Shown here: one piece after another, positions 24,535 to 40,167 of the stretch | Position numbering within the stretch: position 1 is the first letter of the stretch | Layout: every line of letters begins with the position of its first letter | NCBI GenBank assembly: GCA_028551475.1 | Contig: CM052358.1 | Span: forward strand, 16,785,938-16,849,937 | Origin: Casuarina equisetifolia | Lineage: Eukaryota; Streptophyta; Magnoliopsida; Fagales; Casuarinaceae | Length of the DNA stretch: 64,000 bases | Reading direction: 5' to 3' | The notes under the pieces: model-generated | Database searches by the model: none | What the model saw: only the letters and a program-made list of their open reading frames with translations | Told to the model about the DNA's origin: nothing | Program-made: the position numbers and the translations under genes

Positions 24535-25250
24535 AAACCATTTTTCTGCAACAAAAGAGTCAATGGCCTAGTAAGTTGACCATAATTCTTCACAAACCTT
24601 TGATAATAACCTATTGGCCCCAAAAACCCACGTAATTCTCTAACGAATGTAGGTTGCAGCCATTGCAACATACTCTCAACCTTTCAAGGCTTAGCCTTAA
24701 TTCCTTTTCTTGAGATGATATGGCCAAGATAATCAACTTGATGTTGGGCAAAAAAGCATTTATTTCGCTTAACAAACAACTGATGGTCTCGTAGCCTACA
24801 AAGAACCAAATAGAGGTGATGACAATGACTTTGTAAATCTAGGTTGTACACCAAAATATCATTAAAGAATATCATAACAAATTTTCTTAGGTACTGTTGG
24901 AAAATGGAGCTCATGAGAGCTTGAAATGTCATGAGTGCATTTGTTAATCCAAAGGACATGACCAAGAACTCATAATGCCTTTGATGGGTTCCAAAAGCTA
25001 TCTTGTAAACATCTACAGGATGCATCCTCACTTGATGATATTCGGACATTAAATCTAGTTTAGAAAAACAAGTAACTCCATGTAACTCATTTAGCAACTT
25101 GTCAATAACCGAAATGGGAAATTTATCTTTAATAGTAAGATCATTAAAGGCTTAATAATTGACATAAAAACACCATGTTCCATCACTTTTCCTTACCAAA
25201 AAGATTGGAAAGGCAAAAAGGCTACTGTTGTGGTGAATAATTATGATATC
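24535..25250 (-). pseudogene. Gypsy reverse transcriptase (partly open)
   Basis: The main open piece is 25097-24684: LHGVTCFSKLDLMSEYHQVR, KIAFGTHQRHYEFLVMSFGL, TNALMTFQALMSSIFQQYL, then FFNDILVY. The family has a double aspartate (FxDDILV), so the first catalytic Asp is replaced by Asn. The thumb part (QHQVDYLGHIISRKGI) follows, and the connection to RNase H continues in another frame to about 24535. Confidence 0.85.
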
Positions 25251-25899
25251 TAACATCTCTCCCACCATTCTCTCAATCTTCTCCTTTTGCACAAATGGAT
25301 ACCAATGAGGCCTCAAATTGACTAGCTCACTCCCAAGTCAAAGGGAAATATGATGATCAAACTCTCACAAAGGAAGAAGCTTTGTAGGGGTTTTAAAAGC
25401 ATTTATGAACCCTACTAAAAGAATATCTATCTTATAGGGCATTGCATCTATCTGAGGTTCCATAACAATCGATTGCAATTGTTCTTACTCCCATTCACAT
25501 AGACTAGCAAGGCTTATTGCTGACAAAGAGCCATTCCATCTATCTAACCCTTTAAGGGTAACTTTTTTCCCCACCACATGAATTGATAATAAATTACCCT
25601 CAATATCCAACTGGATCGAATTAACAAATCATATCCATTGCATGCTAAGTACCATATCACAGCTACCTAATGGCAATAATCAAACATTCGTTCTAAACTC
25701 ATGCCCCTAAATGTAGCATGGAAAGTTACGGCATCTCTGATACCCTGTTAATAAATTACCCTAAGATCGCAAATTCACCATTCACTTTTAGAACTACCTT
25801 AATAGTCTCCTCAACATCCTTAACCCAATATAATTGTTTACTTTTATAGTAGTGACTAGAAACCCACTTTTCATTGCAATAATAACATAAACCCTTGTC

Positions 25900-26809
25900 T
25901 TTTCGTTCCTACATTTGTGTGTCTGTAATATGCTTAACTAGCCAGCGGGAAGAACTCTATTAGATGGGATAGTAGCTAGAGCTCTAGAGCCACTACTAGC
26001 ATGAGATCAAACCACTATTTTCAAAGTCTATTGTTTACAAAAACCTCGAGACTTGCTAGCTTGAATCTTCAGTTGTGTTCATGTGCCAAAGTCAACTGAT
26101 ATGCCTCTTCTAAATCCATAGGACATAAGAAAATTAATTGAGACTGTAAATCTAGTGTAAGGCCCTGCATATTATAGCCTTAAGTTTTCTGAAATACCTA
26201 GGTTCTGGAAGTTAATTAAGCCTTAAGCTCTTCAAACTTCTTAATATATTCTACCAATGTACCTAACTATTTCACCTAATAAAGTTAACAACAGCAAGTT
26301 CATTTTCATTGATGGCAAAACACCGACAAACATCCAACTAAAACTAGTCCCAACTAATTCTCCCATGAGTTCTCCAATAATAATGATACCATCTAGTAGC
26401 TCTTACTTCCTTATAAATAGAGGTAAATTTAACTTTTGACTAATCATTAACAATCATTCACAAGGATCTTGACCATCAAACTTGGGAAAATCAACTCGGG
26501 GAAACCAAGAATGAGAGTTATGTGCCTCAAAACTGGCATTTTCTCAATGTTGGGGGCTTTTTAGCATACTACTAGCTAAAAGTAAGGGAATCTACCCCTT
26601 GGCATGCCATTAGCTGAACAGCAATGATTTCTAAGACCCCTGCCAACACAATCAACCTTGCTTTCAAGCATTTCCAAATGCCTATCTTAAGAAAGCTTCA
26701 AAGCCCCTAGAACAGTAGTGGTCTCATGAACATGGTCCTCTAACTTGGCATCCAAGGCTTGCATATGCGATTCCAAGCTTGCCATAGCTTGATTCTTGGT
26801 AGTAACCAT
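25900..26809 (-). pseudogene. Gypsy gag region (broken)
   Basis: The minus strand opens at ATG 26809 (MVTTKNQAMASLESHMQALD), a heptad-like gag N-terminus. It continues through stops to WFPRVDFPKFDGQDPCE near 26500, a pattern typical of gypsy gag. The zinc-knuckle area (about 25860-25910) has lost its regular Cys spacing. Confidence 0.65.
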
Positions 26810-26853
26810 GATTTCTAACCCCCACAACACCATATCAGCACTCCGATACTACT

Positions 26854-27174
26854 TGTAATGGTATTAAATCAAACCAGATAAGATAATAGGAGTCTACTGC
26901 AAAAGTTCCCAATAAAAAGCACATACAATTCTTCTAATAGTATAGATGAACATCCCAATCCAAATAGACCAAGGACTAACCTAATTAGTTAGATCGGTAG
27001 CCTTCCCCTTTGAGGTAGATGGTGTAGTGACAACAACAAGATGATCAATACCCTCCTTCCTAAGCTATCCTTCTTATCCCTTTTAGACCCTTCCCTTTCT
27101 CTAGCTAAAATGCACCACATAAGTTAGGATTAAAATTATCATAGTGCCCCCTTTTAGGCTCTCAACTCATTACA
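26854..27174 (-). repeat. 5' LTR of the gypsy element
   Basis: 321 bp. Starts TGTAATGG and ends CATTACA on the plus strand, matching 22278-22601. Confidence 0.85.
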
Positions 27175-27179
27175 GCATG

Positions 27180-29677
27180 GTCGTAAGTTTTTTTTTTTTT
27201 TTTTCCTTCAAGTGAAGTACCTTCAAGCTATCCATTACTATAAAAGATATTTAGTCATATATGGATCTATTTTTGTTTTAAAGATTTTAATCATGATTTT
27301 TTAAGTGCTTTGTAGGAAAATATTGGTAGAATCTCATAGAAATATGGATAAAATGGTAGATTAAATAACGCAAAAAAATTTCTATAAGTTAGAACATAAA
27401 ACTAGAAACTTAAGGAGCAATTGCATATTTTCTTGTTCTTTTAATATTTAGAGATTTTTTTTTGAAATATTATAAATAATTAATTTTCAATTTTTTATTT
27501 CATAAAATTTAAAAAATATATATTCACTTTTTAGATTCTCAAATTTAGACATCATAAAATTAGAAAGATTGTAAAAAACTGAAACCTATTTAAGAAAGAT
27601 TTTTTCCAAACATAGTACAGAGTTTTAGGGATTGCTCTTGAACGTAGAGGAAGAAGAGAAAACTAAGGGATCTAGCAAGGTATAAGATCTCCCTCTAATT
27701 GAGAGTGGTGGTTCTTAATTCCTTCTAGCATTGTGATGCACCTTATCTAGCTTTTTTCCACTCCAAGTTTGGCCAGACCTTTCATTTGAAACTCAAATTT
27801 TAGTAAGACTGACAATTGAAGTTAAACAAACTAGAATGACCTACATCTCTCTTTCATTTGCGTGTCCTAGCCTTAAGGCCTACTCAACCCTTCATGATAA
27901 GAAAAATATAGTTACTCTTTAGCGTTCCTGCCCTTGGGAACGTTGTTCGGCTATCATATTAGCGTGGTGGGACAATTAGCTTGGATTAACAGGGATACAT
28001 TTTAGATTTATCGATTCCATCTCTGGAAGCTTAAACATGATTTAAATCATGTTACTTGTAGAGACGGAAGCATAAGAGAGCATCACGCATCTCTGTAGGA
28101 AAGTTGAATATTTCTCATTGATTCCCCATACTCTTGCGTGGCGAAGTCACCTTACAAACTCCCTCATCGATTTTGTTTCTTTTTTTCTATTAAATCTGCC
28201 TAGAGGGGTACTCCTTGAGCCTTAATGTCCATGACAATTTTGCTTCCGACAGCCTAACAAATTTGTCCTTGGGGAAACCAGTCATTCATCCCTCTCGGAT
28301 TAGGCTTGTGCTTTTTACGTAACAAATGCAACTTGTTTTGAAATAATTGGGGTTGGGGAGATTCTATGCTGCAAGTGCTTAGATTCCTTCATGGAAAAGA
28401 TCTACTTGTATTACGGTTAAAACTTATGTTTATTGCCGCTGTTTTTTGTATTGCACAGGAGATGAAACAAAATTATCGATATGAAACTCAAAACTTACAT
28501 TATTACCCTTCATAGTCATATTTAGGTCGTATTAGAGTTAATCCTTTGGATAATTTTGATCTCTCCACGATAAAACAATTGCATTGAAAGAGAAGAATTT
28601 TCTGAAAACATTTAATAGCTAGCATAACTATGGTTGTGCCTTTTGTACTTTGCTCATGCAGCCTTTCTGATCTATCCTTTATCATTGTTTATCGTTTCAC
28701 CCCCAGAATTTTGATTCTCAGTGCTCCTTTCCTCAGCAAGTTGTGGGTTCATCATATATTGTCAGGGAAAACCAAAAGACTCAGTTAGTGATGCAAGTGA
28801 AGGAAGCACTTCCTTGCTCCACTAAGGATTGTTGGAAGTGTACGAAACACGCCAAGAAGGCCATAGATGCACATTTCGTACTCTATACCATCAATCTCTC
28901 ACACTTCATATGTTTTTGTGCTTGGCCAGAAGTTTAGTGCTACAAAATTCTGCCATAACTCGAGTCACCGGAATATACCTGCACTTAGCATCAAGCCTGA
29001 AGCCATCTGACTATATGAATGTACGACATGAGGACAAAGGGGTGTGTTTGATTGGACATCAAGTCAAAGGATCAGATTATTTTAGGCACTAACATTAAAT
29101 GAGATAAAAAGAAAAAGAAAAAAGAGAGGGATCACTATGTAGAAAATTCAAATATAAGGAGCACAGCTTTAGAGTAATAATGGAAGATATAATAACAAAT
29201 TAGAAATCAGGAGTTGGAATTCTACACCCGGGCTTCTTTAGCTCTTAGCATACTTAGAAAAAAGGCGAACAAAAGTCTGAGACAGCAGTAGAATATCATT
29301 TTCTGGTCAGCAACTCACCAGCAACAGCAGTATCTATCTGATTTGTTTATATTAGCGGATAAGAAAGATACACCCATATCGATTGATTCCTAACAATTAG
29401 CATACCATGACCTTGTAAGAGGTTAGAATTTCACATTAAGGCCAGAAAAGGTCGAGGAAACTTCTCCAAAAATCAGATCCCCAAAATCCACCGACATTTC
29501 TGTTTTGGAGCCCACTTCTCGCTGTTGCTCCTCCAATTTTCTCCACCTCGAACGGTAGTACATGAGCTTCCGTGAAATATGTGTAAAGTTTGACCCACTT
29601 GCTGTACTGACGAAGAGAACACTGAAATGACGATTTTTCCCTTTGGCCCTTTGGAACCACCATGCGCCATCACCAAA
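27180..29677. other. Intergenic region downstream of the kinase gene
   Basis: It holds a T-run at 27188-27204, AT-rich DNA to about 27620, and no open frame with a recognisable domain. The overlapping plus-strand frames at 28743-28937 and 28829-29092 have no family likeness. The last few hundred bases before 29678 are expected to include the 3' UTR of the kinase gene. Confidence 0.5.
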
Positions 29678-32981
<3,304 letters not shown>

Positions 32982-34714
32982 TGTTTGAGACACAGAGGTA
33001 AGGGTGGCCAAGGGAGGGAATATTTGGGTTGTTGAAGCTCAAAGAATATTTTGTTCCGAGAGAAACACAGATGGAGGGGAAATGATGGAAAATGAAAGCG
33101 AGAGGCTGCAGTTTAGGATTGTTGAGGGCAACTCCAGAGGGATTGATAGATAGTGAGGGATTGTCGGGGTGGCTATGTCGGGTTTTAAAAAGGTGTTGAA
33201 AGAGTCTTTGAATTGTCTCAGACGTCTTGGGAGGCTGCTGAGTACACTTTTCGCTCTCTTTCCTTCCTTTTGGGCACAGTGATTCAGAGGATTTCTCGGA
33301 TGGAAAGCCGGTTTGTCGTCCGTTGCGCTTGGCCTTGACAGGTCGTAAGTGTGAGGAAGTCCGCAACCATCACGATAGCGCGTTATTCTCAGCATAGTTC
33401 GGATTCTGTTCCGACCCCAGAGCTGATCGAGATTAAGGAATTGACCGATCATGCCAGCACTAAACCATAAACCACTTTTTCTGATAGTCGTAGCATTGAG
33501 GTAATCAGGTCGATGGTAGTGCGACAGTTGTAGCAGTAATTTTAGATAATGTTGATTACTGATGCTGATGAAGTCATTGGGGATCATTTGTGTAATAAAA
33601 TATTTTCCTCATGAAATTTCCATATTAGAAAACAATGCGCTGGTCAACTTTCATGATCATGCCCACAAGAATATAAGCAAAATTTTACAAGCTCTGACCA
33701 GAAAAATAAATAAATAAATACGAAAGGAACACAGTGATCATGCCATAAATAAATACAGAAGGAACACAGTGATCATGCCAGTGACACCCACTTTATAGAT
33801 AGCATGATATCAAAACAAGATATATGTTCAGCACTTTCTTCTCGAAGAAAAAATAAAACTTAAATTTGAGGCAGCAAACATACTGCTCGCTTTCAAAAGC
33901 ATTAACTAACATATCCGAGGTTTAGCAAAGATAAGTTAAGTTAAACAAATAATAAAAGAAAAAACGCGTTTCTGTTTCATGATCTTGTTGAATGCGTCAA
34001 GATCAGAGAGGCCAAATTCTAAGTTAGAAGAGACCCTTGTAACGGATAAGGACAATAGAATAAGCAGGAACTTGGGATGGTATTTGTTCCCTGGTGTCTG
34101 AGTTTAGCGTGGTCTGGCAAGCTTGTGGCTGACCCAACCAAAGCACAGCCAATTCCTCGGTAATACACATCAGCCTAAGTTGGGTGCTTTAAAGATTTGT
34201 CCTTGTCTTCGTTTCAGCTTCTCGGGCCAACAACCTCTCATGCATCGCGTGCTAGAATGCCTAAATATATCGTTCAGGTTTGTTTGTGGTGTTGACTACT
34301 CACTGCCTGTTAGCACATTGTCATCCGATAACCCAAAACCCCATAGACCCAACACCGATTAGGAATTGAACCAAAAACCACCATGTAGGAAGATAAAGAG
34401 GGTTGGTGTTATACTACAAAAAACTGGCAGTGAAGGCATTAAGTTAGGTGCATTAGATTCTAAGAAAAACTAAAGGAGCATAAAGGAAACAAACCACTGA
34501 GTCCAAAACTCGAAAAGAAACTGAAAGGTGGCAAATGCGGTTACCTTCTGGAGCGCATTGGAACCAGGAACCAAATGATTCATTCCCTCTCCGTAAAACA
34601 TCTAATAGCCATTGCTCAACTTCTGTCGACGTAAAAAATTTCAAAATGTACGAAAAAAGCCTTCAAAAGGAATTCAATAAGGCAGATTCTTTTCTGGTAC
34701 ATAAACATATCTTC
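32982..34714. other. CDPK 5' UTR/promoter region and spacer to STR12
   Basis: The long minus-strand open frames here (33039-33587 and the upstream part of 32659-33366) have no domain and overlap the kinase start in another frame. They are probably chance frames in the 5' UTR. 33700-33780 has a 35-bp tandem duplication. The plus-strand frame at 34123-34362 is not recognisable. The right end should contain the STR12 3' UTR. Confidence 0.45.
33711..33780. repeat. Tandem duplication, 2 units of about 35 bp
   Basis: GGAACACAGTGATCATGCCA occurs at 33726 and again at 33761, each preceded by an AAATAAATAC-type stretch. Confidence 0.85.
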
Positions 34715-37700
34715 TCAATAAGTAGGAATGGACTGATCAGCCTTGAGGGCATATGCATGGATACCTCCAGTGACATTATATACCCTTCTAAAGCCCTGAA
34801 CAATTGAAAACAATCAATGTAGGAGGGTTTCAAGTACCAAAGAACCGAAATAATATAAATTTCTAACTAATAGCGCATCATTTATCTATTTTTTATTCCA
34901 CAGGCACCATATGCGTGTCCATTTGAATTACCTAATGACTCGCGCATAAATAAGGATAAAATGTGCAAAATACAAACATAATGCTCTGAAGCTATAAAAA
35001 CCCAGCTCAATTTCCATGTGCCCAGAGAACTGAAAATAACATCGTTTATGGAAAATGACCATAAAAGAAAGTGTTGTACCTGTGTAAGCAGCCACTTTGC
35101 AACTTGTAACGACCGCATGCCATGGTGACACTGCAATACAACACTTGATTGTTAGTAGTACTCATAGAAACGGATCTTGCTGTGACGCATGCAAAAACTT
35201 TTATTAAACTTCACAAAGAAATTACAATGAGAGCACCATAGACCCCAGAACAGAACATGTGAACTTAAACTATCAATGGATGGCTTCAAGTAGGTTATTG
35301 TCTTAAAGCTGAGAGTGAAAAACTCCATAAACCAATTTATAAGAGAGTCATTACAGTGCCCGATGAATTCAAGTTCAAGGTGACTGAATATGAAAGGAGG
35401 CTTTCCGGGCTCTTAGTCAGTAAGCAAAACATGCCCATGAACCGCCCAGTTTAAAAGCATAGCCAAATCTCATGCCATCTTAACTCAACTGTCTTGGGCA
35501 GCACTTTTCAACATTTTTCTTGAATCATTGGAATTTATAATAGTGTTCATGATAAGTCAAGGGGAGGAGTTTAGCATTCTGGGTGTTTTGGTCAGTGATC
35601 ATCTTTCCTCACGTTTTTCTTGAATCATTGGAATTTATAACAAAATATTCATATTAAGTCAAGGGGAGGACTTTAGCATTCAGGCTGTTTTGGTCAGTAA
35701 TCATCTTTCCTCCCTTTCATGAAGACAGATGAGCTCCGAATGAGTTATAAGTCAATGAGAAGAGCGATGAATGACCTTTGGCATATGCTATACCATTGAT
35801 GTATTAGTCTTTAAAACATGGAAATTCAGCGAGTTCAGAATGACCACAAACTTGGTATCTAATGTTATCTTATAGGCAAATGTAATCAAAACTGTTCGTT
35901 TATATAAGAGAAAATATTACTGATGTTGTGTCCCTATCCAAATATTGGAGATTGGAAGAGTTGTTAATGTTCAAAGTGGTGGGACCAAAAAACCCACAGG
36001 TGAAAGATACTACTGTCAATACTTTACTGTAACATCACCACAAACATAAATAGGGACGAAACCAACCATGTTGTGATCACATGTACAAAGCCTGGTTCAC
36101 TCAAGTCAGTTAAATTCACACTAAAAAACCATTGCGTATTTAATGGCAGCAGTTCTACCCAATATCCGTTCAAATGTTATATTATAAACCATTTTGTGGC
36201 CCTGTGGGAGTATTTAACCACACCAATCAATTTCCCAAAGTTTCCAATATTTCTGACCTACTTACCCTAGACCCCTACAGAACATGCATACCAACAAAAA
36301 TAAGCAGAATGCTCTCCTTTTACTACCATAATGACTAAAATACAAATATTAAGAGTTTCCAGCTGGACTTTTTCATGACAGTGATAATGATCGCCAAATA
36401 ATTGAAATGAAAAAGAAACTATGCTACATATTGAGAGGAAATAATAAGTTCCTCCAATTTTGTTCAATTTCAAAAGGTTTAACCTTGGCAGCCAATTTCA
36501 CCAAGCCTAACAATAAAGATACTTCAACAATCAGACAATTAGAAACTAGGAAGACTACACTGTCATTATGGACATGCAAAAAATTCATCAAAGTCAAAGA
36601 CAGAAAACAGAATAATGAGTCTGATGGTTAACCACTTTAATGGTAAGGCCACACGGGATCCACAACATGAGGGACACTAGCTGTCTCACCTGGATCAGTC
36701 TGTTGCAATGACAAGAGAAAGAAGAGCTACTCTATACACAAGATTAGACTTCATTTCTCACGCTTTTGCATTACATTATGGTCTGTATTCTTTTTTCATA
36801 AGTTACTATGCACCTGTTCAACTTTTTCTGGCGTTTAAAATCAAGTACATACCATAACATAAGTATCGTTTTGAGGATCTAACTTGGTAGTTATCTCAGG
36901 TCCCCAGCTTCCAAATTGTCGGAGAGGAAGAACCTGAAAGCCTGGCACAGAAGCTTGGGCCCTGACAAAGAGACAACATGATGAGCAAAATGATATGTGA
37001 AAGGGGAAGGAAAAAAAGAATGCATGCACTGTCGAAGCCTAGAACCCCTTCATTATTCAGGTAAAGTCCAGTTGATTTATTTCAACTCTATAAAGGCATA
37101 TTATCGATGAGTGCTTTGATCAACAAACAATCATGAATTGACCAAATATTGCAACCGACTGTGTTTAAATATAAAAAACCAGATACAAAGCATTTCTGCA
37201 TAGAATTGACTATAGTCCAAAAATAATGATGATTATCAAGCTAGCAATGAGCATACACTTCTTCAGGTTCTCGAACATCAACCAATTGTGCCTCTTCCAA
37301 GAAATTGGGATCTAGCATCTTTGCATGAAGCTCATCTGGCTGTATGTCTTGAAGCAAGGATTCTTCCCTAAAGGGGATAAGAAGAAAGTATGGAAGAAAT
37401 GAGTACAAAACAAGTGGGCCAGCACTTGCTAACATACTAACAAAGCATAAGCTTTTGGAACTTACCTCTCGGAGATAACTTGCAACAAGTGCCATCCAAA
37501 TTTTGTTTTGCACCTTACAACTTTATTCAATGGCGCACTAAACGCTGCATCCTCAAACTCAGGCACCTAGTATATTTTTCCATCAAAGATATCCAGATCA
37601 CATTGGTGAGGGAAACAAAATATCTAATGCAAAATCATAGGACAAGAATTCCAATCCTCTCATTGCCATTATAGATTACGCACTATCCATTATGCAACAG

Positions 37701-39158
37701 ATAGTAAAATATTGTCATCATACTTTATTCTTGTATAAATGCCACAAACTACCAAAGTGAAATTACAAATATTAAGGTATTTTGCACTCTTTAACAAAGT
37801 ATCAAGGAAAAATTCTAATAAAATTTGACAATTTTTGTTCCTTTCTTTAGCTATTCAGTTTGCACATATTACATTCAAAATATCTGGGGAAAAAAGAAGA
37901 AAGAAATAGAGAAAGGAGAAAAAGAATAGCATCTGTTATTCTCAACTAAAATTGAACTCCTCGGCCACTTAAAGATATCAAAACCTAAAATCTAAAATGA
38001 TTGCGTATGACTTAAACCTTTAGCATCTGAATGTATCTAATGTAACTCCAAGTATAAAAGAAGCAAAGTTAAAAAATTTACTCAAGCATTTGTCCCTAAC
38101 GTGCAAGAAAGATTTATAAGATAATTATATATCTAACTATCTTACCATTTGCCCCTTTCTGACCCACCCAAGCATTCCTCCCTCTTCTTTGGATGGGCAT
38201 AGTGAATGCTCAATAGCAAGATCACTAAGGTCTTCACCTGAATTTGGCAAATGACAGTGGAACAACATACCATGAGAGATCAATTGTTTAAAGGAATAAG
38301 AAAGCCAACTTTTTATTTAGGACCATCGACCTGCCACCTAATATCAATAGAATCACAGATTGCAGAGACAAATTGTTGGGTTCGATTCTCCAGAGCAATT
38401 GTCGTATCCATCCTTAGAGTAACCGATAGTGGTTCAATTTCTAACATACTTGGATTAAAAATGTATAAAAAATAACCTCCCGAAATTCTCTGCTGAAGAT
38501 CCAACAAAAGCTTAAGGTCATCTTCTTTAACAAGCAAATGCTGCACTAAAATTTCCCTGCCACCTCCAGAGTCGCTCCCAGCACTAAATGAAGCTGAAAG
38601 CAAATAGGATTTAGTTCTTCTCCGTTGCTAATACATAATGTAATGTAGAAGTCTGTGAGAGCAAGAGAGAGGTTCTAACGCAATATAGGAACATTATGGT
38701 TTTCTAACTTTACAATTGGGAATTTCTTCATCAATAGCGGATAATCACAAAACTTTGTAAGCTATTTCTAGAGAGAAAACGAAGAAAATCAACAGTCCTT
38801 ACCCACCAGCAGATGGGAAAGAGGGAGAGAGAGAAGATTATGCACTGTCTGGTCAGGGAGTAAATAAAGGAAAGCAGATGACAAAACCAGAAAATAATCA
38901 GAAAACCGCGACGTAAATATGCGCTTTGATGGCGTTACTAACCTCTTGGACCCAATGGGTGAACATGCTTCAAACTGAAAAGGACCGATCAGACGAACCG
39001 GGTCCAAAGACTTGAGGAAGAAACGTTTGAAATGGGGCGAACGTTGAGAGCCTGCGAATACTTGGGGACGAAGAGAGATTGAGATAGGGAATCCAGGAAG
39101 CTCTGAGAGCACAAAGAGCTGGAGTTGCTACTGGTGGGAGATGACAAACTCTTAACAT
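34715..39158 (-). CDS. STR12-like: Plastid-type parvulin (PpiC) plus rhodanese protein, STR12 type
   Basis: Eight exons: about 39158-38999, 38593-38477, 38237-38146, 37566-37466, 37367-37257, 36961-36853, 35130-35080, 34795-34715 (stop TGA). Exons 2-8 join in frame at GT-AG sites; with exon 1 as given the protein has 273 residues. Exons 2-5 encode a parvulin prolyl isomerase domain (REILVQHLLVKEDD, LGWVRKGQM, VVRCKTKFGWHLLQVISER). Exons 5-8 encode a rhodanese domain (AQLVDVREPEEV, active loop CHHGMRS with Cys as the first residue of exon 7, YNVTGGIHAY). The order PpiC then rhodanese matches Arabidopsis STR12 (At5g19370). The N-terminus is Ser/Leu/Pro-rich with few acids, as in chloroplast transit peptides. 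Exon 1 is uncertain: a second frame from ATG 39270, spliced at 39012, is also in phase and would give 306 residues. Substrates are unknown. Confidence 0.9.
35511..35710. repeat. Tandem duplication, 2 units of 100 bp, in an STR12 intron
   Basis: Units start at 35511 and 35611. Both read TTTTTCTTGAATCATTGG, AAGTCAAGGGGAGGA, TTTAGCATTC, GTTTTGGTCAGT and ATCATCTTTCCTC in order. It lies in the long intron between 36853 and 35130. Confidence 0.9.
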
Positions 39159-40167
39159 CGCTTCTTCTAGAGAGACTCAGACAGAAGCTGTGGCGCTCCA
39201 ACAGCAGACTGCAGGCTTCCGAAAGGACAGGCGAGCTAAGGGGCAGGGCCGTTGACAAAAATACTTTCATTCTTTTTTCCGTAAAAGTAATTTTCCCCGC
39301 TTAAATGCAAATATAATATCTAAAGATCCTATAAAAAAACAAAAGAAAACGTTTTTCATATACAATATGCTTACCACCGTAATTGGAAGATAACAAGATG
39401 TAAGGTTTCGACAAAATAAAAGTAGAAAATAATGAGATAACGGAAAGAAAAAAGAAAGATAATAATTATCGAAATAACACAAGTTTAAGACAAGATAGAG
39501 TAATTAACATGTGAATTAGGTTGAGACTATAAGTAATTGAGTCCCTCATTGAATCTTAGTAAGATCAATAAGATACTTTAAATATGGTATTAAAAAGAAG
39601 ATAGAACACATTATAACTTGACAAGGAAATCATATATATAATATGAAATCAATTTTTCGGTTGTCCTACAAATTATTTTACTGATTAGTAATTTTTATTT
39701 GCAAGAAACATCAACAAATTAGAAAGAATATCTTTTGGAAAAAAATTCATATGGAAGAGAGCATAAGCTAAGTTCAAAACTAAGCAACTACTTATCATAT
39801 TAAATTGGATAATAAATATTTTTTTCAATACTTCGAAAATAAGAAAATACAGGAGCAAAATCTTTCAACCGCCGTGGGTATACACGCAGAGGGTACTACT
39901 GTTCAGACCCACCTAACACAGCGTGGACTATGAAACCATATTAGAAGTCCAACTGCACGCACTCCGTCGTCCTTCGTCCGCTTCGCCCCCTTCTTCTTCT
40001 TCTTCTTCTTCTTCTTCTTCTTCTTCTTCTTCAAAAGCCTTTCTTTCCTTTCTTCTTCTTTTTCAAAAGCCTTTCCTTTCTGGAACGTCTTTGACCCCTC
40101 AAACCACGCCATAGAAATCACGGTTGCGTTTCCGGACGTTTCCTCTGGGAACAAAGCTAGAAAAAAC
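39159..40167. promoter_or_regulatory. Shared upstream region of divergent STR12 and KEG genes
   Basis: STR12 reads left and KEG reads right from this roughly 1-kb interval (0.9 kb if STR12 starts at 39270). It is AT-rich in the middle (39290-39860). Toward KEG it holds a perfect (TTC)14 run at 39991-40032 and further pyrimidine-rich sequence to about 40085. That is probably the KEG 5' UTR or core promoter. No single regulatory site can be proven by eye. Confidence 0.6.
39991..40032. repeat. (TTC)14 microsatellite upstream of KEG
   Basis: Fourteen perfect TTC units, 136 bases before the KEG ATG. The open frames with poly-Ser (39923-40114, plus) and poly-Lys (39903-40169, minus) are artefacts of this run. 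Confidence 0.95.

Larger units (their letters stand above)
22278..27174 (-). mobile_element. Ty3/gypsy LTR retrotransposon with both LTRs, decayed
   Basis: Two direct repeats (22278-22601 and 26854-27174), both TGTAATGG...TTACA, bound a minus-strand interior. From right to left it reads gag (ATG at 26809), protease/zinc-knuckle area, reverse transcriptase, RNase H, integrase and a chromovirus-like C-terminus. Flanks GAATG (22273-22277) and GCATG (27175-27179) fit a 5-bp target duplication with one change. On the minus strand the purine tract AAAGGGTAAGGA precedes the left (3') LTR. A TATCGGAGTGC segment follows the right (5') LTR where a primer site is expected. Frames carry many stops. At 4.9 kb its length is near normal for compact gypsy elements. 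Confidence 0.9.

Noticed and set aside
28743..29092. Overlapping plus-strand frames of 64 and 87 codons
   Set aside because: Neither matches a known protein, there is no supporting splice structure, and the region is spacer after the kinase gene.
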